A stretch of DNA of 30,000 nucleotides from Cryptomeria japonica (GCF_030272615.1 NW_026728907.1:280001-310000); one strand, 5' to 3'. Numbered from the stretch's first letter, positions 10,895 to 19,290 are shown. Numbers and translations are program-made. The notes: generated from the letters alone by a model not told the origin.

Positions 10895-11842
10895 TGTAAC
10901 GGGTCTGCATTGGGCAGAATACTTGCACAGTTTTTGGATCGGGTCCAGCCTTAGTGGGGTTCCATTTTGCATCGGAACTCTTTCTTTTGCATAGCCGACA
11001 TGGAATTGGTGTTTCACACAGCCGACTTAATTCATTTCATCGGCGGGGCCGATATGTTTTATTTCCTTGGCGGGGGCCGACATGGGACTTGGCCGATGTT
11101 CTTCTTAGCGCGGACTTAACTCATATGAGTCCGGACCTATATGGGCGCTAATTTTCCATTAGCGGGATTCCTTTTGGGCCGGCCCTATCCGCCCAACGGC
11201 TCTTTTATTTGGGTCCGACCCTCCAGTATATAAGATGAGCGGGATGCTCATTCTTGGCAGGAAAGCAGAAGCAGATTCAGAATCAGGATCATCAGCGATC
11301 AAGCATTCGGCAGCGAGCAGACGAGCAGACAGATGCGAGTCTTCGGCGTCGCAAGTCTGAGTGCGAGTATTGCAGCGAGGGACTTTATTGCTCAGGCGAG
11401 CATTGGGGTCTTGTGACTTGGCGATCTGGCACCTCGAGGAGCTAACTGGTTCTCCTCTCGAGCGAGCCGATCCCAGTCTGAGTCGAAGGGACTCTTTGTA
11501 ACCTGTTCGAGTCAGATTGGCTGGCTGGGCAATCCATTTGGGGGCGACCGGTATTTCTCAATACCGAGTTCTATCCAGCATTGTAATCTTTGAGGATAAT
11601 AATAAAGGATATGGGCACCTCGCCCCACCTTTGAATGTTGTGTTGTCTATTTTATTCCGCATTGCATCGTATCCTTTTATGCATTCTGGGAGCAAGTCGA
11701 TCTGCATTTTCATTGTGCATTCCGCTTTAGCGCAATATTGGAAGGGACGAGGCGTAGGCCGAAGGTCTCTGACCTTGAACGGATCCGAGTCGGGTCGGGA
11801 CTTGTCGGTGCCGCACAGGCTTAACTCCCAAAGCCCGTGACA
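10895..11842 (+). repeat. 3' LTR (948 bp)
   Basis: It is a base-for-base copy of the 5' LTR by eye, followed directly by the right TCCCC duplication. Because the two LTRs are made identical at insertion, the absence of visible differences indicates a recent insertion. Its own TATA box at 11227 points into the downstream repeat array. Confidence 0.95.
11601..11606 (+). terminator. Retrotransposon polyadenylation signal (AATAAA)
   Basis: A canonical AATAAA in the 3' LTR, followed by T-rich sequence; it should set the end of R. The identical 5' LTR copy is at 6601-6606. A short inverted repeat (CGGTAT / ATACCG, 11550-11567) lies just upstream. Confidence 0.65.
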
Positions 11843-11847
11843 TCCCC
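11843..11847. repeat. Target site duplication, right copy (TCCCC)
   Basis: It matches 5890-5894 exactly and is followed immediately by TATATAAG, so the element entered a repeat unit at the base before its TATA box. Confidence 0.95.
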
Positions 11848-12214
11848 TATATAAGTTATTTGTCCGATTCTCGCACAACCGTAGTCTGCCTCGTCGAATC
11901 AAACAACGGTCCCAGATTCCGACTTCCGTTCCGTAGAGACCCAAAAGCTAGATGGAGGCTCGCAAGAAAGAGAGTCGGCGCATAGCAATCGGGTTTCTCG
12001 AACGTTTAGGGACCGAGCTCACTTGCGGATAGGGCAAAATCCGCCAAGCAACCCAAAAGCTAGACGGGGGCTCGAATCGAATCGCCTAGGCGGCCACAAC
12101 AACGACGTGTTGGATCGACTACCAGTGCCAAACCATTCAGCAAGACTAGTCTGTGTCGAGGCCGGATAGAGATTCTCAGAGAGCGCCCGCATAGCATTTA
12201 GGAGACCTGCCGCG

Positions 12215-12303
12215 TCCCTCACACTCGACAAATGGTGGTGCACGTTTATAAATCCGAGCGATCCCAACCCTTTCAAGCACCAACATCGGTCGAGATAGAG
12301 GGG
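12215..12303. repeat. Inverted repeat upstream of the TATA box, second unit
   Basis: Arms 12215-12241 and 12277-12303 pair at 20 of 27 positions around a 35-bp loop that keeps AATCCGAGCG. The stem end nearest the loop is GGTGC/GCACC here, against GGCGCTC/GAGCGCC in the copy at 5775, so both sides changed while pairing was kept. The right arm ends 34 bp before TATATAAG. Confidence 0.75.
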
Positions 12304-12655
12304 CACGGAGGGGGCTGCGTGAGACAACACAGTCCCCTATATAAGTTATTTGTCCGATTCTCACACATCCGAAGAATGGTCATCAAATCGGACAACAGCC
12401 CAAACTTCCGACTTCCGTCCCAGAAAGCCCAAGAGCTATCTAAAACGTTCATGGCCGGAACTCGATCGCGGCTATACCAGTCCGCCAAGCAACCCAAAAG
12501 CTAGACTGGAGCTCTAGTCGAATCACCTCTGTGGCCATTGCAAGGACGTGTTGGAGCGACTACCATTGCCGAACCATTCCGCAGGTCGAGTCCATACCAA
12601 GGCCGCATAGAGATTCACGATGAGCTCCTGCATAGCAATCAGGAGACTTGCCGTG

Positions 12656-12743
12656 TCCATCACAATCGATAAATCCTGGTGCAAGATTTTTGCATCCGAG
12701 CGCTCCAACCAGTCGAGCACCAGCATCAATCGACATAAACGGG
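12656..12743. repeat. Inverted repeat upstream of the TATA box, third unit
   Basis: Arms 12656-12682 and 12717-12743 pair at 17 of 27 positions, including a perfect seven-base end next to the loop and a TCGAT/ATCGA block. The loop keeps CATCCGAGCG. The right arm ends 35 bp before the TATA box at 12779. Pairing is weaker than in the other two copies. Confidence 0.65.
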
Positions 12744-12912
12744 CACGGGGGGAGGATGCTCGAGAACACTACCTCCCCTATATAAGTTATTTGTCCGATT
12801 CTCAAGCAGCCGAAGTCTGGTCATCGAATCGGGTCAAAGACCACAACTTCCGACTTTACCCACAATGCAAGTCATCGAATCGAACATCGGCCCCCGAGTC
12901 GGACTCCATGCG

Positions 12913-13231
12913 TATGTCAGGTCATCGGACCCAAATTCCGCCTTCCTGCGCATGGCGGGCCATCAATATCAACTCGGTCATCGGACCCAAACTCCGCCTT
13001 TTTGCGTATGGCACGCCTTCAAATCGGTCATCGGACCCAAATTCCGCCTTCCTGTGCATGGCGGGCCATCAACATCAACTCGGTCATCGGACCCAAATTC
13101 CGCCTTTCTGCGCATGGCACGCCATCAACTCGGTCATCGGACCCAAATTCCGCCTTCCTGCGCATGGCAGGTCATCGGACACAAATTCAGACCTCGCCAA
13201 TATGCCTACGTATCGAATCGGTCATCGGACC
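12913..13231. repeat. Local 38-56 bp tandem repeat
   Basis: The word GTCATCGGACCCAAATTCCG starts at 12921, 12977, 13027, 13083, 13133, 13171 and 13221, at steps of 56, 50, 56, 50, 38 and 50 bp. Each is followed by GCCTTCCTGCGCATGGC or a variant, except the last two. It is a local expansion inside one TATA-bearing unit. One copy of the motif pair persists in each 311-bp unit downstream. The open frames here are repeat artefacts. Confidence 0.8.
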
Positions 13232-14370
13232 CAACTTCCGACTTCATCCATACTGTAGGGTCTTTGAGGTTGGCGCGGTGCGCTCAACCCAGGGAGTCGA
13301 CCCATCGAAGCATACACCTCCCCTATATAAGCTATTTGTCCGATTCCCACACCTGTGTAGTTTGCACCTCTGACCAGGACATCGACCCCAACTTCCGAAC
13401 TCGACTGCAACGACGGCACCAGCGCCTTGGTGCGCACCTTGCGACGCACAGTCCCAACATTCGCCTTCCTGCACATGGCAGGTCATCGGACCCAAATTCC
13501 GACCTCGCGAGTATGCCTACATATCGAATCGGTCATCGGACCCAACTTCCGACTTCATCCATACCGTAGGGTCTTTGAGGTTGGCGCGGTGCGCTCAACC
13601 CGGGGAGTCGACCCAACGAAGCATACACCTCCCCTATATAAGCTATTTGTCCGATTCCCACACCTGTGTAGTTTGCACCTCCGATCAAGACATCGACCCC
13701 AACTTCCGAACTCGCCTCCAACGACCGAACCAGCGCCTTGGTGCGCACCTTGCAACGCACAGTGCCAACATTCGCCTTCCTGCACGTGGCAGGTCATCGG
13801 ACCCAAATTCCGACCTCGCGAGTATGCCTACATATCGAATCGGTCATCGGACCCAACTTCCGACTTCATCCATACCGTAGGGTCTTTGAGGTTGGCGCGG
13901 TGCGCTCAACCCGGGGAGTCGACCCAACGAAGCATACACCTCCCCTATATAAGCTATTTGTCCGATTCCCACACCTGTGTAGCTTGCACCTCCGATCAGG
14001 ACATCGACCCCAACTTCCGAACTCGACTAAAAAGACCGCACCAGCGCCTTGGTGTGCACCTTGCAACGCACAGTGTCAACATTCGCCTTCCTGCACATGG
14101 CAGGTCATCGGACCCAAATTCCGACCTCATGAGCATACCTACTAATCGAATCGGTCATCGGACCCAACTTCCGACTTCATCCATACCGTAGGGTCTTTGA
14201 GGTTGGCGCGGTGCGCTCAACCTGGGGAGTCGACCCATCGAAGCATACACCTCCCCTATATAAGCTATTTGTCCGATTCCGACACCTGTGTAGTTTGCAC
14301 CTCCGCTCAGGACATCGACCCCAACTTCCGAACTCGCCTGCAACGACCGAACCAGCGCCTTGGTGCGCAC
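13232..14370. repeat. 311-bp TATA-bearing tandem units
   Basis: TATA boxes at 13324, 13635, 13946 and 14257 are spaced exactly 311 bp apart and the units are nearly identical. Each unit runs TATA core, GACATCGACCCCAACTTCCG, GCGCCTTGGTGCGCACC, CATTCGCCTTCCTGCACATG, two GTCATCGGACCCAA words, then GGTCTTTGAGGTTGGCGCGG and CACCTCCCC before the next TATA. The GGTGCGCACC word that dominates the 5S-linked region first becomes regular here. Confidence 0.9.
13268..13289. repeat. Short hairpin upstream of the TATA box in 311-bp units (representative)
   Basis: GGTTGGCGC and GCGCTCAACC can pair with a one-base bulge around a three-base loop; the right side ends 34 bp before TATATAAG. The sequence is unrelated in appearance to the longer inverted repeats at 5775, 12215 and 12656, but its distance to the TATA box is the same. 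The 157-bp units keep the outer GGTTG/CAACC pairing. Confidence 0.6.
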
Positions 14371-15012
14371 CAAAAGTGCGCACTTTTGGAGGGCACTTTT
14401 CTGCGCTCCAAAGGTGCGCACTTTTGGAGGGCACTTTTTGGAGGGCACTTTTCTGCGCTCCAAAGGTGCGCACTTTTGGAGGGCACTTTTTGGAGGGCAC
14501 TTTTCTGCGCTCCAAAGGTGCGCACTTTTGGAGGGCACTTTTTGGAGGGCACTTTTCTGCGCTCCAAAGGTGCGCACTTTTGGAGGGCACTTTTTGGAGG
14601 GCACTTTTCTGCGCTCCAAAGGTGCGCACTTTTGGAGGGCACTTTTTGGAGGGCACTTTTCTGCGCTCCAAAGGTGCGCACTTTTGGAGGGCACTTTTTG
14701 GAGGGCACTTTTCTGCGCTCCAAAGGTGCGCACTTTTGGAGGGCACTTTTTGGAGGGCACTTTTCTGCGCTCCAAAGGTGCGCACTTTTGGAGGGCACTT
14801 TTTGGAGGGCACTTTTCTGCGCTCCAAAGGTGCGCACTTTTGGAGGGCACTTTTTGGAGGGCACTTTTCTGCGCTCCAAAGGTGCGCACTTTTGGAGGGC
14901 ACTTTTTGGAGGGCACTTTTCTGCGCTCCAAAGGTGCGCACTTTTGGAGGGCACTTTTGTGCACTCCAAAGGTGCGCACTTTTGGAGGGCACTTTTCCTG
15001 TGCTCCAAAGGT
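14371..15012. repeat. 52-bp palindromic tandem array
   Basis: GGTGCGCAC recurs at 14413, 14465, 14517 and onwards to 14933 at an exact 52-bp step (about 11 copies, with variant ends). Each unit contains a 24-bp palindrome, CTCCAAAGGTGCGCAC then TTTTGGAG (first at 14406-14429), with one imperfect pair, plus two or three copies of TTTGGAGGGCACTT. Because 52 is not a multiple of 3 and the unit lacks stop codons, it is open in all six frames, giving spurious proteins of up to 336 residues. It begins directly at the GGTGCGCACC word of a 311-bp unit, so it probably expanded from that palindrome. Confidence 0.95.
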
Positions 15013-16090
15013 GCACACCTAGGTGAGCACCTTCGACCACACCTTGTAGCACACCAAACTCTGACTTTCGACTTCATCCGCAATGCAGGGTCTTTGAGGT
15101 TGGCGCAATGCGCACAACCAGGGGAGTCGACCCATCAAACCCAACACCTCCCCTATATAAGCTATTTGTCTGATTCTCATACATGCGTAGCCTGCAGGAG
15201 CAATTAGGACATCGACCCCAACTTTCGGCTTCTAAACGAAAACAAGGTCTTTGAGGTTGGTGTAATGCGAACAACTAGGGGAGTCAACCCATCAAACCCA
15301 ACACCTCCCCTATATAAGCTATTTGTCTGATTCTCATACATGTGTAGTCTACAGGAGCAATTAGGACATCGACCCCAACTTTTGACTTCTTAACGAAAAC
15401 AAGGTCTTTGAGGTTGACGTAATGCGCACAACCAGGGGAGTCGACCCATCAAACCCAACACCTCCCCTATATAAGCTATTTGTCCGATTCTCATACATGT
15501 GTAGCCTGCAGGAGCCATTAGGACATTGACCCCAACTTTTGACTTCTTAACGAAAACAAGGTCTTTGAGGTTGGCGTAATGCGCACAACCAAGGGAGTTG
15601 ACCCATCAAACCCAACACCTCCCCTATATAAGCTATTTGTCTGATTCTCATACATGTGTAGCCTGCAACAACGATTAGGACATCCACCCCAACTTCTGAA
15701 TTCGTCTGCGTTGACCGCACCAAAGGTGCACGCCTTGGTGCTCACCAAAATCCGACTTCCGACTTCTTCTGCTATGCGGGGTCTTTGAGGTTGGCGCAGT
15801 GCGCACAACCAGGGGAGTCAACCCACCGAATGCAACACCTCCCCTATATAAGCTATTTGTCTGATTCTCATACATGCGTAGACTGCAGCAATGATTAGGA
15901 CATCCACCCCAACTTTTGACTTCTTAAACAAGACAGGGTCTTTGAAGTTGGTGCAGTGCACACAACCAGGGGAGTCGACCCATCAAACGCAACACCTCCC
16001 CTATATAAAGCTATTTGTCCGATTCTCATACGTGTAGTCTGCAGCAGCGATTAGGACATCGACCCCAACTTCCGAATTCGTTTGCATTGA
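15013..16090. repeat. 157-bp TATA-bearing tandem units
   Basis: TATA cores at 15154, 15311, 15468 and 15625 are 157 bp apart, then 15845 (220 bp, carrying an extra CACCAAAGGTGCACGCC segment) and 16002 (157 bp). Units keep GGTCTTTGAGGTTGGCG, AACCAGGGGAGTCGACCC, the TATA core, CATACATGTGTAG and GACATCGACCCCAACTT. They are the 311-bp unit without its middle. No coding sequence is visible. Confidence 0.9.
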
Positions 16091-17990
16091 CCGCACCAAA
16101 GGTGCACGCCTTGGTGTGCACCCTGGAGTGCACTTTGGTGCTCACCTCGGTGCACACTTTGGTGTGCACCTCGGTGTGCACCAAAGGTGCGCACCTTGGA
16201 GCGCACCAAAGGTGTACACTTTGGAGCGCACCACATAGGGTCTTTGAGAGGTTGGCGCAGTGCGCACACCAAGGTGGGTGTTGAGGTGCGTGCCGAGGTG
16301 GGTGGGTGCTAGGGTGCGCTCCATGGTGGGTGCCAGGGTGGGTGCGTGCTAGGGTGGATTCCAAAGAGGGTCATAGGGTGGGTGCCAAGGTGGGTTGGTG
16401 ATATAGTGGGTTCAAAGGTGGGTACTAGGGTGGGTTCCAAGGTGGGTCACAAGTTGGGTGCCAGGATGCGTGGGTGTTAGGTTGGGTGCCAAGGTGGGCT
16501 CCTGCGTGGGTGGGTGCTAGGGTGGGTTTCAAGGTGGACGCGAGGGCGGGTGCCAAGGTGGGTAACAAGTTGGGTGTTAGGATGGGTGAGTGCTAGAGTG
16601 GGTGCCAAGGTGGGTGGGTGCTAAGGTGGATGCCAAGGTGGTTCACAGGGTGGGTGGGTTCTAGGGTGAGTTCCAAGGTGGGTCACAGGTTCAGTGCTAG
16701 GGTGGGTGTCAAGGCGGGTGTCGAGGTGCCTGGGTGCTAGGGTGTGGATGCCAATGTGGGTCATAGGGTGGGTACTAGGGTGGGCTGCAATGTGGGTGCC
16801 AAGGTGGGTAACATGCTCGGTGGGTTCTAAATTGGGTGCCAGGGTGGGTGTGCACCCACCTTGCCCGAGGTGGGTGCCAAGGTGCCAGTGTGGGTGGGTG
16901 CTAAGGTGGATGCCAAGGTGGGTGAGAAGGTGGGTGATAGGTTGAGTGGTAGGATGGGTGGGTGCCAAGATGGGTCACAGGGTGGGTGCAAGGGTGGGTA
17001 GGTGCTAGGGTTGGTGTCAGGGTGGGTGGGTGCTAGGTTGGGTTCCAAGGTGGGTGCGAGGGTGAGTGTCAAGGTGGGTCACAGGTTAGGTGCTAGGATG
17101 GGTGAGTGCTAGGGTGCAAAGGTGCCAGGGTGGGTGCTAGGATGGGTCGATGCTAGGGTGAGTGGCAAGGTGGGTCCACAAGTGTCAAGGTGGGTGCCGA
17201 GGTGGGTGCCAAGTCGGCGACTGCTATGGTGGATGCCAAGGTGGGTCACGGGGTGGGTGCCAAGTTGCTAGGTTGGGTTCCAAGGTGGGTGCCAACGTGG
17301 GTGCTAGGGTGCGTGGGTTAAAGGGTGTGTCACAACGTGGGTGCCAGGATGGGTGCGCACCCACACTGGCCAAGACGGGTGCGGGTGCAAGGTTGGGTTC
17401 CAAGCCCGGTCACAGGCTGGGTGCTAGGATGGGTGGGTGCCAAGGTGGGCACCAGGGTGGGTGCACCCACCCTGGCCAAGGTGGGTCACGGGGTGGGTCC
17501 TAGGGTGGGTAACGGGGTGGGTACTAAGGTGCGTGCCAAGGTGGGTCATAGGGTGGGTGCCAAGGTGGGCACCAGGGTGGGTGTGCACCAACCCTAGCCA
17601 GGGTAGGTCACGGGGTGGTTGTCGGGGTGGGCGTCAAGGAGCCAAGGTGGGTGGCAAGTAGCCAAGTTGCGTGCCAAGGTGGGTGTCGGGGTGGGTGCCA
17701 AGGATCCAAGGTGGGTGCCAAGGAACCAAGGTGGGTGTCTGGGTGGGTGCCGAGGTGGGAGCCAGGGTGGGTCCCAAGGTGAGTGCAAAGGTGGGTGCCA
17801 GGGTCAAGGTGAGTGCCAATGTGGGTTCCAAGGTGCCAGGGTCAGGGTGAGTGCCAATGTGGGTTCAAAGGTGCTAAGTTGGGTGCGAGGTTGGGTGCGA
17901 GGGTGGGTGGGTGCCAAGGTGTGCTAGGTGGAAGCCCGGGTGGGTCGGCATCCCATGGGTGTCGAGTTGGGTGCCTGATGGGTGCTTCTT
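16091..17990. repeat. G-rich GGTGGGTGC minisatellite
   Basis: After about 170 bp of GTGCAC/GGTGC words, the plus strand becomes a degenerate 10-20 bp repeat around AAGGTGGGTGCCAAGGTGGG and GGGTGGGTGCTAGGGT. It is strongly G-rich on one strand. The last 527 bp (from 17464) are repeated at 25401-25927. The open frames on both strands have low-complexity composition and are not credible genes. Confidence 0.9.
16508..16526 (+). other. Canonical G-quadruplex motif (representative)
   Basis: GGGTGGGTGCTAGGGTGGG has four G3 runs with loops of 1, 5 and 1 bases, a compact classical quadruplex pattern. Similar or looser versions occur through 16.3-17.5 kb. Folding in the cell is not shown by the sequence. 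Confidence 0.75.
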
Positions 17991-18330
17991 GTCAAGTTTT
18001 AGTCGTCGGGACTCATTTCGAGCCTTAGAGGTCGTTTCTTGTCCGGTTGCCCTGTCTTCGACCTGGGAACCCAATTTTGGTCCTCGGGTCCCATTTTTTT
18101 TTGTCTCGCATCCCACTTTTGGCCTGTGGCCTTTTCGGGGTCGATTCTCGTTTTGGGCATCAGAGCATGTTTCTTCTCCTAAAACCCAATATTTGTTTAT
18201 TAAGTCTCGGAACACATTTTTGTTCTCGTGGACCCATCATGGGTCTTGGAACGCATTTGTGGTCCTTGGGTCCCATTTTGCATCCCGAAACTTGTGTTTT
18301 GGTGCTTGATCCCTATTTTGGGTGCCCACC
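17991..18330. repeat. T-rich spacer upstream of the 5S gene, first copy
   Basis: About 340 bp with T-runs and a loose 20-25 bp repeat around GGGTCCCATTTT and TCGGGTCCC. It is unlike the GC-rich repeats on both sides. It is repeated without visible change at 25928-26267. Its open frames (132, 163 and 157 residues) overlap on both strands and match nothing I recognise. Confidence 0.7.
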
Positions 18331-18717
18331 TTGCACCAAGTGCGCACCCGGGGCAAACCGAGCGCCTTGGTGCACCGGGGCAAGATCGAGCGTGCACCCG
18401 AGGCGCCCCGAACATGCACCAAGGTGCACTCGGCCCACATGTGAGCGCAGGTCGTTGCGCCCGAGGTGGTGTGTGGGCACCGCGTTGCAGACGGGACACT
18501 GCACGCACACGACGCCCCCTCCAGGTGCACGCACGTAGGCCGGGCCGGGTGCACACCCGACGCCCTAGCAAGGTGCGCGCACCCGGGCAGGGCTCACACT
18601 TGGCGAACGGGGCGCACTTCGCGAGGGAGGGTGTGCACCTCGACGGGGGTGGGTGGCCGGGGTGGATTCGCACGTGGGTCGCGGTTTGCTAAGTACACAC
18701 TGCGACAAGCTCATAAC
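18331..18717. other. GC-rich 5S upstream spacer, first copy
   Basis: It is built of GTGCACC, GCGCACCCGGG and related words. The last 30 bp carry weak plant 5S upstream elements: an A/T-containing TAAGTA at -28 to -23, GC at -9/-8 and C at -1. Plant 5S genes usually show such elements at about -28, -12 and -1. No gene is visible. Confidence 0.55.
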
Positions 18718-18835
18718 GGGTGCGATCATACCAGCATTAGTGCACCGGATCCCATCAGAACTCCGCAGTTAAGCGCGCTTGGGCCGGAGTAGTACTGGGA
18801 TGGGTGACCTCCCGGGAAGTCCCGGTGTTGCACCC
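18718..18835 (+). rRNA. 5S ribosomal RNA, first copy
   Basis: The 118-bp sequence runs from GGGTGCGATCATACCAGC to GGTGTTGCACCC and is recognisably the plant 5S rRNA. Internal control regions for RNA polymerase III are present: box A (AGTTAAGCGCGCTTGGG, 18767-18783), the intermediate element around 18784-18789, and box C (GGATGGGTGACCTCCCGGGA, from 18798). The ends pair (GGGTGC with GCACCC). A T run follows at once. Compared with the copy at 26655 it has A at 5S position 19 and G at position 70. It looks intact and is likely expressible. Confidence 0.97.
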
Positions 18836-18841
18836 TTTTTT
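18836..18841 (+). terminator. RNA polymerase III terminator of 5S, first copy
   Basis: Six T residues directly follow the 5S coding region, with a second T run (18844-18848) just after as a backup. This is the normal Pol III stop signal. Confidence 0.9.
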
Positions 18842-19290
18842 AGTTTTTCGCCGGGCGTCGCAATGCTATTTGAATAAACCTTTTGCCCGTTTGCGTTCTC
18901 GTCGGGGCCGGGCCGGGCCGGGGTGCGCTGCCCGCACTACCGCGCGCGCGGGGGGCGACACCGAGCGCGCACCCGAGGCGCACCGAGCACACAGGCCACG
19001 GTGCAACCCGGGCGTTGTGCGCGCACCCCGGTGCGCCCGAGGTGCTGCGCGCGCACCCAGGTGAAATCGGTGTGCACCTCGGCCAGTGCGCGCTCGGTCG
19101 AGTCGCGCACGTTGGCCAAGGTGCACGGTGATGTTTCTTACTCTAAGGTTCCGCACCAGACGCCCGGGACAGGTGAGCGAAGCTGGGCGGGGCCGGGTGC
19201 GCGGCCGGGGCAGGTGCACGCAGCTGGAGAGAGCTTTGGAGCACACTTCGGAGCGCACCAATGATGCGCTCCATTCAAAAGTTTCCTGAA
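18842..19290. other. 5S downstream spacer, first copy
   Basis: It begins with about 50 bp of mixed sequence, then very GC-rich words, including an alternating CG run (18940-18950) with Z-DNA potential, and changes to the GTGCGCACC repeats. A TTTCCTGAAAAGGCAAAAAAA block at the end is a diverged form of the T/A-rich anchor seen in later repeats. No gene is visible. The second copy at 26779-27226 differs here at several bases. Confidence 0.6.

Larger units (their letters stand above)
5895..11842 (+). mobile_element. Ty3/gypsy chromovirus LTR retrotransposon, non-autonomous, young
   Basis: A 5,948-bp element is bounded by two 948-bp LTRs that begin TGTAAC and end GTGACA, with a perfect 5-bp target duplication. 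The internal region holds a Met-tRNA primer site, one uninterrupted gag-pro-RT-chromodomain reading frame and a purine tract next to the 3' LTR. All cis signals for transcription and reverse transcription appear intact. RNase H and integrase are not encoded, so it probably mobilises with enzymes from another copy. Reverse transcriptase and chromodomain style resemble the Galadriel-like chromoviruses of plants (judged from memory of the family; clade uncertain). It interrupts a tandem repeat unit. Confidence 0.95.
11843..13231. repeat. Long TATA-bearing tandem units (about 490, 441 and 545 bp)
   Basis: The core CCCCTATATAAG, followed by TTATTTGTCCGATTCTC, recurs with TATA boxes at 11848, 12338 and 12779, and then in shorter units. 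Each long unit then has, in order: CGACTTCCG, a CCCAAAAGCTAGA block (near 11939, 12051 and 12492), CGACTACCAGTGCC or a variant, the word GCATAGCAATC or a variant, an inverted repeat, and the next TATA box. The first, third and fourth of these shared words also occur in the 188-bp satellite in the same order. I find no credible reading frame. The units could be non-coding transcription units or relics of LTR-type promoters. Confidence 0.85.
11848..16010 (+). promoter_or_regulatory. Series of 13 TATA-box cores in tandem repeats
   Basis: TATATAAG preceded by CCCC starts at 11848, 12338, 12779, 13324, 13635, 13946, 14257, 15154, 15311, 15468, 15625, 15845 and 16002; the last reads TATATAAAG. The flanking GYTATTTGTCYGATTC is also preserved. 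This core is the best-conserved part of units that otherwise differ in length and content, consistent with a selected or homogenised promoter. The first box has been cut off from its upstream half by the retrotransposon. No transcript evidence is available from the sequence. Confidence 0.6.

Noticed and set aside
5895-11842. Exact 5,000-bp offset between the LTRs as a sign of artificial joining
   Set aside because: 948 bp of LTR plus 4,052 bp of internal sequence happens to give 5,000. Target duplication, primer site and purine tract are all correct, so it is a real insertion.
12620-14191. Open frames of 123-254 residues in the TATA-bearing units
   Set aside because: They span tandem units and TATA cores, repeat the same peptide words in shifting frames and overlap opposite-strand frames.
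14155-15207. Six overlapping open frames of 220-336 residues
   Set aside because: The 52-bp unit has no stop in any frame and shifts frame each copy, so all six frames are open by construction.
11843-16090. TATA-bearing units as small nuclear RNA genes
   Set aside because: I found no plant snRNA upstream element or Sm-site-bearing RNA body at the expected place; a TATA box alone is not enough.
16280-17990. Telomeric or interstitial telomere repeat
   Set aside because: The G-rich words are GGTGGGTGC variants, not TTTAGGG or another known telomere repeat, and the period is irregular.
17874-18792. Open frames of 105-163 residues before the 5S gene, conserved in both macro-copies
   Set aside because: Conservation follows from the recent duplication; frames overlap on both strands, some run into the 5S gene, and none has a recognisable motif.
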